6,383 bases of DNA from an uncultured Mycoplasmatota bacterium (GCA_946491675.1 CAMLYN010000063.1:1-6383); one strand, 5' to 3'. Shown: positions 1 to 6,370, numbered from the stretch's first letter. Translations and numbers: made by a program. Notes: generated from the sequence alone by a model not told the origin.

Positions 1-2
1 AG

Positions 3-497
3 ATGAAAGAAGAAAATACAAAATTATTTAATTTAGTAAATATGGATGATGCTGGTATTTCAACTTTAGAAAAGCCGATTATTGGAACTCAAGCTTTAGC
101 TACTTGCTTTGGGATACTTTTATATGAAAGAAAAAAGAAACAAGCTATAGTAGCACACGTATCTACTACTATTTTACCTGCTGTCATGAAATTATTTGAA
201 TTAATAGATTTATATAGTGATAATGTATTTGAATGTCTAATTATTCCAGGATACTATTCAGTGCAAGAAGATCATTATGGTGTCTATAATAGATTATTAC
301 AAATATTTAATAAAAAAGAACTTTTAAAAACAAAATTTATTCCTTTCATAGAACAAATGAAATTAGAGGATATTATTAGATTAGATGAAAAAACATTATC
401 TTATGAATTTGCTTTTGATACACGAACTGGTAAGTTTATAAATAACGATGTTTATTTTGGAATAGAATATTTAGAAATTAAGGAAAAAACTAAATAA
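3..497 (+). CDS. Small protein with possible CheD/NTAN1-like Cys-His deamidase core (tentative)
   Basis: The protein is 164 residues from the first visible ATG. Only two bases precede that ATG, so no ribosome-binding site can be seen and the true start may lie upstream. I do not recognise it as a named family. Residues 27-58 show a Gly-Thr turn, then an Ala-Thr-Cys with Cys35 leading a hydrophobic strand, a charged turn (YERKKK), and a second strand ending in Ala-His (His52). The same order, Cys at a turn then strand, strand, His, occurs in the CheD chemoreceptor deamidases and in N-terminal asparagine amidohydrolases. Further on, an IIPGYY turn (80-85), a YNRLL helix (95-99) and FDTRTGKFI (138-146) recall the later GGA, N and fd-x-tG blocks of CheD. 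There is no signal peptide or membrane segment. No chemotaxis gene is nearby, so a CheD role is not supported by context. The fold call is inference from motif order; it could be an unrelated hypothetical protein. Confidence 0.6.
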   Translation: MKEENTKLFNLVNMDDAGISTLEKPIIGTQALATCFGILLYERKKKQAIVAHVSTTILPAVMKLFELIDLYSDNVFECLIIPGYYSVQEDHYGVYNRLLQIFNKKELLKTKFIPFIEQMKLEDIIRLDEKTLSYEFAFDTRTGKFINNDVYFGIEYLEIKEKTK

Positions 498-544
498 TAA
501 ATTAAATATAATTTTTTAAAATTCAATATTATTATTTAAAACTA

Positions 545-553
545 TGATATAAT
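545..553 (+). promoter_or_regulatory. Extended -10 promoter for the gene at 578
   Basis: A perfect TATAAT (548-553) is preceded by TGA, giving the TGn extended -10 element at 545-547. No good -35 hexamer lies 16-18 bases upstream, where the sequence is AATATT-like, so recognition would rest on the extended -10. The predicted transcript would start near 560, leaving a leader of about 18 bases before the ATG. The 80-base gap (498-577) holds only this promoter, the ribosome-binding site and A/T-only inverted repeats too weak to call a terminator. Confidence 0.6.
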
Positions 554-577
554 AATGGTGTTTTAGGGGGAGTAAAT

Positions 578-1147
578 ATGATAAGCATTAATAGTATCAA
601 TCCAAAACTAAAGCGATTCATTTTTGATTCTCAAACTATGGTTTTAAAAAATGCTTTTAATGGATATAGTTATCGATGCTATACTAGAAGTTGTAATGAG
701 GCATTATACCAATATTTTACTATGGTACCTAATAGTAGTAATGGTAATAAACCGGTTGATTTTTTAACTAGTTTTGATGGTAAAGATAAAAAAGCCTATA
801 TTTTAGTTGGTGATTTATTAGAAAATATCTCTTATAATGAGTTTGAATTGTTGTATCAAAAAATTGAACAATTAGTTGAATTAGAAGGACATCTTGATAT
901 TCCTTCGGAAAAATTAGATATGATAGCAAAATATTATGAAACTAGTTTTTTTAATGATGAAACAATTATAGATATGTTAAAACTTCATTATATTTTTCAT
1001 AAGTCTTTAAATAAATCCGCTTTATCACAATTCATGTATCGTTATTATGAGTATTATCAATCAGTTGAAAATGCTAGGTTACAGAGACTAAAAACAGCTT
1101 TATTATCTAATGAAGCAGAAAAACTTTATCAAAAAATGTATAGTTAA
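578..1147 (+). CDS. Hypothetical protein, Tyr-rich, 189 residues
   Basis: I do not recognise this protein. The ATG at 578 is supported by AGGGGGAG at 565-572, five bases upstream, and by an extended -10 promoter. The protein is soluble by inspection, with no signal peptide and no hydrophobic span long enough for a membrane helix. It has about 18 tyrosines in 189 residues, including a Tyr cluster at 154-160. The N-terminal third (1-60) looks mixed, with two cysteines (34 and 39) in a YTRSCNEALYQYF stretch. Residues 71-80 form a short hydrophobic strand (AYILVGDL). The rest, from about 85, looks mainly helical and amphipathic, ending in a charged helix (162-188). Base composition matches the neighbours. 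The gene appears to be a single-gene unit, since engB has its own promoter directly after it. Coding status is well supported; function is unknown. Confidence 0.8.
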   Translation: MISINSINPKLKRFIFDSQTMVLKNAFNGYSYRCYTRSCNEALYQYFTMVPNSSNGNKPVDFLTSFDGKDKKAYILVGDLLENISYNEFELLYQKIEQLVELEGHLDIPSEKLDMIAKYYETSFFNDETIIDMLKLHYIFHKSLNKSALSQFMYRYYEYYQSVENARLQRLKTALLSNEAEKLYQKMYS

Positions 1148-1153
1148 TGTTTT

Positions 1154-1182
1154 TTGACAAATATAATCTTAAATGTTATAAT
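1154..1182 (+). promoter_or_regulatory. Consensus sigma-A promoter for engB operon
   Basis: The -35 is an exact TTGACA (1154-1159), the spacer is 17 bases, and the -10 is an exact TATAAT (1177-1182). A TGT just before it (1174-1176) also supplies the TGn extended -10 element. All elements match consensus, so a strong constitutive promoter is expected. The start would fall near 1189, giving a leader of about 20 bases. The -35 lies only seven bases after the stop codon of the preceding gene. Confidence 0.9.
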
Positions 1183-1192
1183 TAAATAACTT

Positions 1193-1202
1193 AAAGGGGT
1201 GA
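1193..1202 (+). promoter_or_regulatory. Strong Shine-Dalgarno that fixes the GTG start of engB
   Basis: AAAGGGGTGA is close to the complement of the 16S 3' end (AAAGGAGGTGA with one base missing). It lies six bases before the GTG at 1209. This supports GTG as the real start, because the encoded N-terminus (MKISSVNLEISAV) matches how EngB proteins usually begin. Confidence 0.85.
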
Positions 1203-1208
1203 TTTTTA

Positions 1209-1790
1209 GTGAAAATTAGTTCCGTTAATTTAGAAATCAGTGCCGTTAGACGTAGCCAATATCCAACTGATAATAAACCAGAATTTTTACTAGTTGGTAG
1301 ATCTAATGTTGGTAAAAGTAGTTTTATTAATACTTTAATTAATCGAAAAAATTATGCTAGAACTTCAGCTACTCCTGGAAAAACTCAAACAATTAATTTT
1401 TATTTAGTAAATGATCAATTTTATTTAGTTGATGCACCAGGTTATGGTTACGCTCAAGTAAATAAGAAAAAGCAAAAGAAATTTGGACTAATGATGGAAG
1501 ATTATTTAACTAATCGTAAAAATTTAAAACAAGTTTTTATGTTAGTTGATTTTAGACATAAATTATCTAATGATGATATAATGATGTATAATTTCTTAAA
1601 ATACTATAAATTACCTGTTACAATTGTTGCTACTAAAGTTGATAAAATCCCAATTACTAAACAACAACAACAAAGAAATGTCATTTTAGAAGATTTAGAT
1701 TTAGTAATCGGCGATGAATTTATTATGTTTAGTAATGTTACCAAAATTGGTAAAGATGAAATTCATCAAAAAATTGAAAGAACAATCTAG
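1209..1790 (+). CDS. engB: Ribosome biogenesis GTP-binding protein EngB/YsxC
   Basis: EngB (YsxC/YihA) is a cytoplasmic GTPase needed for late assembly of the 50S ribosomal subunit; it is essential in Bacillus subtilis. The 193-residue product has the usual family length and a single TRAFAC-class G domain. Visible motifs are G1 GRSNVGKS (30-37), the switch I region SATPGKTQTINFY (53-65), G3 DAPG (75-78) inside the family-typical DAPGYGYA, G4 TKVDK (142-146) and G5 near FSNVTKIGKDE (174-184). The G5 Ser-Asn replaces the more usual Ser-Ala or Ser-Ser. Translation starts at GTG, supported by a strong ribosome-binding site and a consensus promoter. It is the first gene of a probable three-gene operon with an unknown gene and der. 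The only unusual stretch is a QQQQ run (152-155). Identification is secure. Confidence 0.97.
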   Translation: MKISSVNLEISAVRRSQYPTDNKPEFLLVGRSNVGKSSFINTLINRKNYARTSATPGKTQTINFYLVNDQFYLVDAPGYGYAQVNKKKQKKFGLMMEDYLTNRKNLKQVFMLVDFRHKLSNDDIMMYNFLKYYKLPVTIVATKVDKIPITKQQQQRNVILEDLDLVIGDEFIMFSNVTKIGKDEIHQKIERTI

Positions 1791-1838
1791 TTTATTACAC
1801 TTTTTAAACAAATTCATAATATATCAGTAGGTGATATC

Positions 1839-2309
1839 ATGAAATTTGTTGTTGACAATAATAAATTTATTGTTTTTTTAAATAAAAAGTTTGATTTGGA
1901 TGATAAATTAAAACTAGAAAAATATTTTAAAGAATTATTTTATAAATTAAAAAGCAAATATAACATTGAAGTTAATGGATATTATAATATTAATGTCTAT
2001 GCTGATAAATATTATGGCACTATTATTGAAATGGAAAATGAAGATTTAGAATATTATACTTATTTTAATCAAATTGATATGGAAATAAATGTTTTTAAAA
2101 GTAATTTCTATTATGAAATAGATTATAGTTTTCTAGATAAAAATATTTTAAACAAATGTATATGTTATAAATATAATGATAAAATATATTTAAAAATCAA
2201 AGAGGATATTGATGAGATAGATTTATCTAAATTATTAGAAGTAAGCAATGTTTTATATGGTGAGGAAGTAGAAGAGATTGCTAAATACGGGAAGAAGGTG
2301 AAATTATGA
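1839..2309 (+). CDS. Uncharacterised protein coupled to der, 156 residues
   Basis: The ATG at 1839 follows AGTAGGTGAT, a good ribosome-binding site (AGGTGAT at 1829-1835), 48 bases after engB. The stop TGA overlaps the der start codon as ATGA, so der is probably translationally coupled to it. The protein is acidic to neutral, very rich in Tyr, Lys, Asp, Glu and Ile, and has no signal peptide or membrane segment. It starts with two short strands (3-5 and 10-14), then a charged amphipathic helix (20-40). Strand-rich segments follow: GYYNINVYADKYYGTIIEME (47-66) and an IDMEINVFKSNFYYEIDY stretch (79-96). A C-terminal helix covers about 128-149. I cannot assign a named family. Its position between two 50S-assembly GTPases suggests, by context only, a housekeeping role near ribosome assembly. 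There is no promoter before it that I trust, so it is probably transcribed with engB. Confidence 0.85.
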   Translation: MKFVVDNNKFIVFLNKKFDLDDKLKLEKYFKELFYKLKSKYNIEVNGYYNINVYADKYYGTIIEMENEDLEYYTYFNQIDMEINVFKSNFYYEIDYSFLDKNILNKCICYKYNDKIYLKIKEDIDEIDLSKLLEVSNVLYGEEVEEIAKYGKKVKL

Positions 2310-3622
2310 AAAAACCAGTCGTTGCTTTAGTTGGACGACCTAATGTCGGCAAAAGTACTTTATTTAACCGTTTAGTTGGAACCAAAATAGCGATTATTGA
2401 AGATATACCAGGTATAACAAGAGATCGAATTTATGGCGATGTTAAATTTGGTGATTATTCCTTTCATCTAATTGATACTGGTGGAATTGATATAAGCCAA
2501 GAAAAATTTAATGATGAAATTAAAATTCAAGCTGAAATTGCTATTGAAGAAGCTGATGTTATTGTTTTTGTTGTCGATGCTAAAGAAGGAATTACAACAA
2601 ATGATTTAGTTGTAAGAGATATGTTATTGAAATCTAATAAAAAAATAATTGTCGCTATCAATAAAATAGATAGTAAACTAGCTTCTAATAATATTTATGA
2701 TTTTTATGAATTAGGATTTGATAATTATATTAATATAAGTTCTGAACAAAATGAAGGTATTTATGAATTATTAACCGAAATTACTAGTGATTTTAATGAA
2801 ATTAATGAAGAAGAAGATAATGTAATCAAATTTAGTGTTATTGGACGACCTAACGTTGGTAAAAGTAGTTTAGTTAATGCTATTTTAAATGAAGAAAGAG
2901 TCATTGTATCTTCTATTGCTGGTACTACTCGTGATGCTATTGATACACCTTTTACTTATCATAATGAAAAATTCGTTGTTATTGATACTGCAGGAATGCG
3001 TAAAAAAGGAAAAATATATGAAACTGTGGAAAAATATAGTCTACTTCGCAGTATGAAAGCAATTGATCGTTCTGATGTTTGTCTATTAGTAATTGATGCT
3101 GAAACGGGAATTATTGAACATGACAAACATATTGCTGGTTATGCTATTGAAGCTGGCAAACCAATTGTTATTGTTGTTAATAAATGGGATGTTATTGAAG
3201 ATAAAGATGAACAAATGAAGAAATTTACTAAAGAAATTCGTAATAATTTTCAATTTATGCCTTATGCACCGATTGTTTATTTATCAGCTAAAACAAGAAA
3301 AAGACTACATACTTTAATGCCACAAGTAATTAAAGTATATCAAAACAGTACTAAATTTATTGCTACTAATTTAATTAACGATTGTATTAAAGATGCTTAT
3401 AATCTTAATTTACCACCTTCTTATAAAGGTAAAAGATTAAAAATATATTTTTGTAATCAATCAGCAATCAAACCACCAACTTTTAATATTCAAGTTAATA
3501 GTAAAGGATTAGTTCATTTTTCTTATCAACGATATTTAGAAAATAAAATAAGAGAATCGTTTGATTTTGAAGGAACTCCAATCGTTATTCAATTTAAAAA
3601 TAAGGGTGAAGAAGAATTATAA
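2306..3622 (+). CDS. der: Ribosome assembly GTPase Der/EngA (two tandem G domains)
   Basis: Der is an essential bacterial GTPase with two consecutive G domains and a C-terminal KH-like domain; it binds the 50S subunit during maturation. The 438-residue product has normal length and all parts. G domain 1 shows GRPNVGKS (10-17), GITRD (36-40), DTGG (57-60), NKID (119-122) and SSE (145-147). G domain 2 shows GRPNVGKS (180-187), AGTTRD (205-210), DTAGMRKKGK (227-236), NKWD (292-295) and SAKT (327-330). The acidic linker EINEEEDN (165-172) joins them. The KH-like domain (about 350-432) carries the family signatures KPPTFNIQVN (389-398), HFSYQRYLENKIRE (404-417) and FEGTPI (421-426). The ATG at 2306 overlaps the upstream stop by four bases and has AAGGTG at 2295-2300. 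It is the last gene of its operon; the terminator begins within its stop codon. Identification is secure. Confidence 0.98.
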   Translation: MKKPVVALVGRPNVGKSTLFNRLVGTKIAIIEDIPGITRDRIYGDVKFGDYSFHLIDTGGIDISQEKFNDEIKIQAEIAIEEADVIVFVVDAKEGITTNDLVVRDMLLKSNKKIIVAINKIDSKLASNNIYDFYELGFDNYINISSEQNEGIYELLTEITSDFNEINEEEDNVIKFSVIGRPNVGKSSLVNAILNEERVIVSSIAGTTRDAIDTPFTYHNEKFVVIDTAGMRKKGKIYETVEKYSLLRSMKAIDRSDVCLLVIDAETGIIEHDKHIAGYAIEAGKPIVIVVNKWDVIEDKDEQMKKFTKEIRNNFQFMPYAPIVYLSAKTRKRLHTLMPQVIKVYQNSTKFIATNLINDCIKDAYNLNLPPSYKGKRLKIYFCNQSAIKPPTFNIQVNSKGLVHFSYQRYLENKIRESFDFEGTPIVIQFKNKGEEEL

Positions 3623-3650
3623 AATTGTACTTAATTGTACAATTTTTTTT
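3621..3650 (+). terminator. Intrinsic terminator after der
   Basis: A perfect 10-base-pair stem pairs AAAATTGTAC (3621-3630) with GTACAATTTT (3637-3646) across a six-base TTAATT loop. The T run extends to 3650, giving eight consecutive T. The left arm uses the last two bases of the der stop codon. The same sequence can also be read as AATTGTAC repeated with a 10-base period, so an operator cannot be wholly excluded, but the T tract and position favour termination. Confidence 0.88.
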
Positions 3651-3659
3651 AGGATTTTA

Positions 3660-3688
3660 TTGAAAATTAATTAGTAATTTAGTATAAT
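3660..3688 (+). promoter_or_regulatory. Sigma-A promoter for rnfC
   Basis: TTGAAA (3660-3665) and an exact TATAAT (3683-3688) are separated by 17 bases. The predicted start is near 3695, just after the der terminator, and leaves a leader of about 34 bases to the ATG at 3729. Rnf genes therefore form a separate unit from the engB-der operon. I saw no Rex-like or other clear operator in the 106-base gap. Confidence 0.85.
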
Positions 3689-3715
3689 TATTTTTAGAAT
3701 GATAAATATAGCTAG

Positions 3716-3722
3716 AAAGGAG
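3716..3722 (+). promoter_or_regulatory. Shine-Dalgarno that fixes the rnfC start at 3729
   Basis: AAAGGAG lies six bases before the ATG at 3729, ideal spacing. An in-frame ATG at 3699 would add ten residues (MINIARKEFI), but it sits only a few bases from the predicted transcript start, has no ribosome-binding site, and would translate through this site. The 3729 start is preferred. Confidence 0.88.
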
Positions 3723-3728
3723 TTTATC

Positions 3729-4985
3729 ATGAAAGTAAAAATAGATAAGCATAAATTAACTAAAGAAGAATTAATTGTTTATAATAAACCCAAAAAAGTT
3801 TATATTCCTTTGATAAGCGGTAATGATACTAATATAACAATATTAGTTAACAAGGGAGAATATGTTTATAAAGGAAGTATTATTGGAAAAAGAAAAGGTG
3901 ATTTTAGAATTCCAATTCATTCAAGTGTTAGTGGAACAGTTTTAGATTTTGAAGAAAGAACATGTTTTAATGGAGAAAAAGTAAAGTGCGTTGTTATTGA
4001 AAACGATTTTAAAGAAAAAATTGAACAAAAATTAAGTATTAAAAAAACAATTAATAAATATTCAAAAGAAGAGTTTTTAGAACTATTAAAAGAAAATGGT
4101 ATCGTTGGAATGGGAGGAGCTGGTTTCCCTACTTACGTTAAATACGAAGCTAGTTCTATTGATACATTGATTGTTAATGCTGTTGAATGCGAACCTTATA
4201 TTATGGCTGATTATGCTTTAGCCAAAACTAAATGCGAGGAAATTTTAGAAACAATTGATGCTATTTTAGAAATAAATAAGATAAAAGAAGCTATTATTGC
4301 TATTAAAAAAGAGAATATTGAGTTAAAACAAATCTTCGATAATTTTATTGGTACTTATTTAAAAATAAAAATAAAGTTAGTTCCTAATATTTATCCAATG
4401 GGATGGGAAAAAACATTGGTAAAACAAGTAACTGGTAAAGATTACGATAATCTTCCTAGTGAAGAAGGAATAATAGTTAATAATATTTCTACTATTTATG
4501 CTATTTATGAGGCATTAAAATATAATAAACCTTTAATTGAAAGAATCGTTACTTTTTCTGGCGAAGGTTTAGAAGAACCACATAATGTTTTAGTAAAAAT
4601 GGGAACACCGGTTAATGAAATATTAAATGAACTTAAGATTAAACAAAATAGTTTTATCGTAGCTGGTGGACCAATGATGGGAAATAGAGTTGAAGATTTA
4701 GTTATATCACCAAATTTAAATTGTGTTCTAGCTTTAAATGATACTTTAAATATAGCCACACCATGTATTGAATGTGGTAAATGTGTTAGTGTTTGTCCAG
4801 TTAAATTAAGTCCAGTCTTAATTATGAAAACTAAGTATAAAAAAGAAAAAGATATTAAAAAATTTAAATCTTTACATCCTGAAAAATGTATTGGTTGTGG
4901 TTTATGTTCTTACATTTGTCCAGCTAAACTATTTGTAAGAGAACGTGTTAAAGAAGCTAAAAATATTGTAAGGGGTGATAAGTAA
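3729..4985 (+). CDS. rnfC: Rnf complex subunit C (RnfC), NADH/FMN and 2x[4Fe-4S] protein
   Basis: RnfC is the peripheral, cytoplasm-facing subunit of the Rnf complex (ferredoxin:NAD+ oxidoreductase, ion-pumping). It carries the NAD(H)/FMN site and two [4Fe-4S] clusters. From the ATG at 3729 the protein is 418 residues. Residues about 20-85 form the N-terminal barrel-sandwich part, with HSSVSGTV (64-71... of the order IPIHSSVSGTV, 51-61). The 51-kDa-like flavin/NADH domain has GMGGAGFPT (117-125), NAVECEPY (140-147) and the YPMGWEKTLVKQVTGK block (212-227). An SLBB-like segment is visible at RIVTFSGEG...MGTPVNEIL (262-289). Cluster ligands are Cys336, 339, 342, 346 and Cys377, 380, 383, 387, each set CxxCxxCxxxCP. 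Odd points: the usual GGVHPP-type N-terminal motif is missing, and the common YPQGGE block reads YPMGWE. The stop overlaps the next start by one base (TAATG), implying coupling. Identification is strong. Confidence 0.95.
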   Translation: MKVKIDKHKLTKEELIVYNKPKKVYIPLISGNDTNITILVNKGEYVYKGSIIGKRKGDFRIPIHSSVSGTVLDFEERTCFNGEKVKCVVIENDFKEKIEQKLSIKKTINKYSKEEFLELLKENGIVGMGGAGFPTYVKYEASSIDTLIVNAVECEPYIMADYALAKTKCEEILETIDAILEINKIKEAIIAIKKENIELKQIFDNFIGTYLKIKIKLVPNIYPMGWEKTLVKQVTGKDYDNLPSEEGIIVNNISTIYAIYEALKYNKPLIERIVTFSGEGLEEPHNVLVKMGTPVNEILNELKIKQNSFIVAGGPMMGNRVEDLVISPNLNCVLALNDTLNIATPCIECGKCVSVCPVKLSPVLIMKTKYKKEKDIKKFKSLHPEKCIGCGLCSYICPAKLFVRERVKEAKNIVRGDK

Positions 4986-6370
4986 TGGGACCATTTTTAA
5001 GAAGTAAAAATAGTACAAATAAAATAATGTTACATTTGATTATAGCTTTATTACCAATTATAATATTTACTGTTTATAAAAACGGTTATATTCCATATAG
5101 TCATGGTTTAATTAGTTTTATTGAAATGTTTAATCCATTGTTAAATATTTTCATTGGTGCTTTATCTTCATTTTTAATTGAAAGTATTTATGCATTGATT
5201 TTAAAAAAGAAAAACTATATTAAAAATTCTTATGCTTTTTTTCCAGGGTTATTTTTAGCTTTAATTTTACCTTTAAATACACCAATTTATATTATTGTAA
5301 TTGGTAGTGTTATTGCTAGCATTAGTAAACTTATCTTTGGTGGATTTGGGAAAAATATTTTTAATCCAGCTTTAGTCGGTTATTTATTCATTATTTTAGT
5401 TTTTTCTAGTATTTTAACAACGGATAATTATTTTAATAAGTATGAATTAGATACTATTTCTAGTCCTACACCATTAACTAATGCTTCGATGGTATCGGGA
5501 ATTGGTAGTTATGATGAATTAGTAAAACCATATGGTAACTTGTCTAATTTTTTGATTGGAACAATACCTGGTAGTTTAGCTGAAACTAGTGCTTTATTGT
5601 GTATTGTTGCTTATATTTATTTGAGTATTACTAAAACAATAAAATGGCGAATACCATTAGTTTATGTAGCGACTGTTTTTGTTATAACCTTTGGAATTGG
5701 TCGATTACTTGGCCAAGATATTTATTATCCTTTATTTCACATTTTAAGTGGTGGATTAATGTTTGGAGCTGTTTTTATGGCGACTGATCCAATTACTAGT
5801 TGTGTGACGCCAATTGGTCAAATATTACAAGGAGTTATTCTTGGTATAATTACTGTTATTTTTAGATTTGTTGGAGTTGAAGGTGTAGCTTATAGTATTT
5901 TAATAGTTAATATGTTAGTTTTTCTACTAGACAAAATTGGGATGGTATCAAGATTTAATTTCTTAAAATCAATTATTTGGTTTATTTTAATTTGGATTAT
6001 TATTATCGGGTTAACAATTATCCTAGCAGCTAGCCGTAAAACTGATGGTGATAAAGATCCTAATTTTGATATTACAAGTAAAGAAAAAAATGGCAATCAA
6101 ACTATTTATAATGTTTCCCAACAAGGTTATGGTGGGAAGATAAGAGCTGAAGTTATTATTGAAAATGATCGTATTATTTCTTTAGAAATTACTTCACATC
6201 ATGAAACTGCTAATCGTTATCAATTAGTATTAGATAGTGATTATATTAATCAATTAATTAATAATCAAGATAATTTAGAAAACTTAGATACAGTAAGTAG
6301 TGCTACTGTTACTAGTAATGCTTTAAAAAAATTAGTTATAAATGTTTTAGAAGATTATAAACCAAATTAA
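4985..6370 (+). CDS. rnfD: RnfD-RnfG fusion: Rnf membrane subunit D with C-terminal FMN-binding domain
   Basis: RnfD is a membrane subunit of the Rnf complex with covalently bound FMN; RnfG is a membrane-anchored extracytoplasmic FMN protein. This 461-residue protein contains both, whereas RnfD alone is usually about 310-350. Residues 1-320 are RnfD: about ten membrane helices, GGFGKNIFNPALVGY (119-133), the flavin-motif loop DTISSPTPL (156-164, candidate Thr162), and MATDPITS (265-272). An eleventh helix (about 329-349) resembles the RnfG anchor. The C-terminal FMN_bind-type domain has GYGGKI (381-386), a degenerate HHET (404-407), and DTVSSATVTS (435-444, candidate Thr441). With the N-terminus inside, both threonines fall outside the cytoplasm. 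GGGGTGAT (4972-4979... within AGGGGTGATA) is its ribosome-binding site. The reading frame is continuous, with uniform base composition, so it looks like a genuine fusion. Flavin attachment would need an ApbE-type transferase encoded elsewhere. Confidence 0.9.
   Translation: MGPFLRSKNSTNKIMLHLIIALLPIIIFTVYKNGYIPYSHGLISFIEMFNPLLNIFIGALSSFLIESIYALILKKKNYIKNSYAFFPGLFLALILPLNTPIYIIVIGSVIASISKLIFGGFGKNIFNPALVGYLFIILVFSSILTTDNYFNKYELDTISSPTPLTNASMVSGIGSYDELVKPYGNLSNFLIGTIPGSLAETSALLCIVAYIYLSITKTIKWRIPLVYVATVFVITFGIGRLLGQDIYYPLFHILSGGLMFGAVFMATDPITSCVTPIGQILQGVILGIITVIFRFVGVEGVAYSILIVNMLVFLLDKIGMVSRFNFLKSIIWFILIWIIIIGLTIILAASRKTDGDKDPNFDITSKEKNGNQTIYNVSQQGYGGKIRAEVIIENDRIISLEITSHHETANRYQLVLDSDYINQLINNQDNLENLDTVSSATVTSNALKKLVINVLEDYKPN

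Noticed and set aside
492..537. AAATAATAA / TTATTATTT inverted repeat after the first gene
   Set aside because: It is purely A/T, has a 28-base loop and no following T tract, so it is not a credible terminator.
1129..1157. Inverted repeat TCAAAAAA / TTTTTTGA at the end of the gene at 578
   Set aside because: The stem has one or two non-A/T pairs, a 13-base loop, and its T run lies within the stem and overlaps the engB -35, so it is more likely chance in AT-rich DNA than a terminator.
1793..1820. Promoter-like TTACAC and CATAAT before the gene at 1839
   Set aside because: Both hexamers are poor matches at 16-base spacing and such sequences are common at this base composition; co-transcription with engB is simpler.
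2331..2868. Near-identical DNA at two places in der around the two P-loops
   Set aside because: It reflects the conserved GRPNVGKS motif of the two homologous G domains, not a mobile or recent repeat.
3699..3728. Upstream in-frame ATG that would extend RnfC by ten residues
   Set aside because: It sits almost at the predicted transcript start, has no ribosome-binding site, and the AAAGGAG for the ATG at 3729 lies inside it.
4505..4759. Open antisense frame of 84 codons opposite rnfC
   Set aside because: It lies fully inside rnfC, has no convincing ribosome-binding site or recognisable protein, and is expected by chance opposite a conserved gene.
5890..6096. Open antisense frame of 68 codons opposite the rnfD-G fusion
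   Set aside because: It mirrors the membrane-helix coding stretch of the fusion and shows no independent gene signals.
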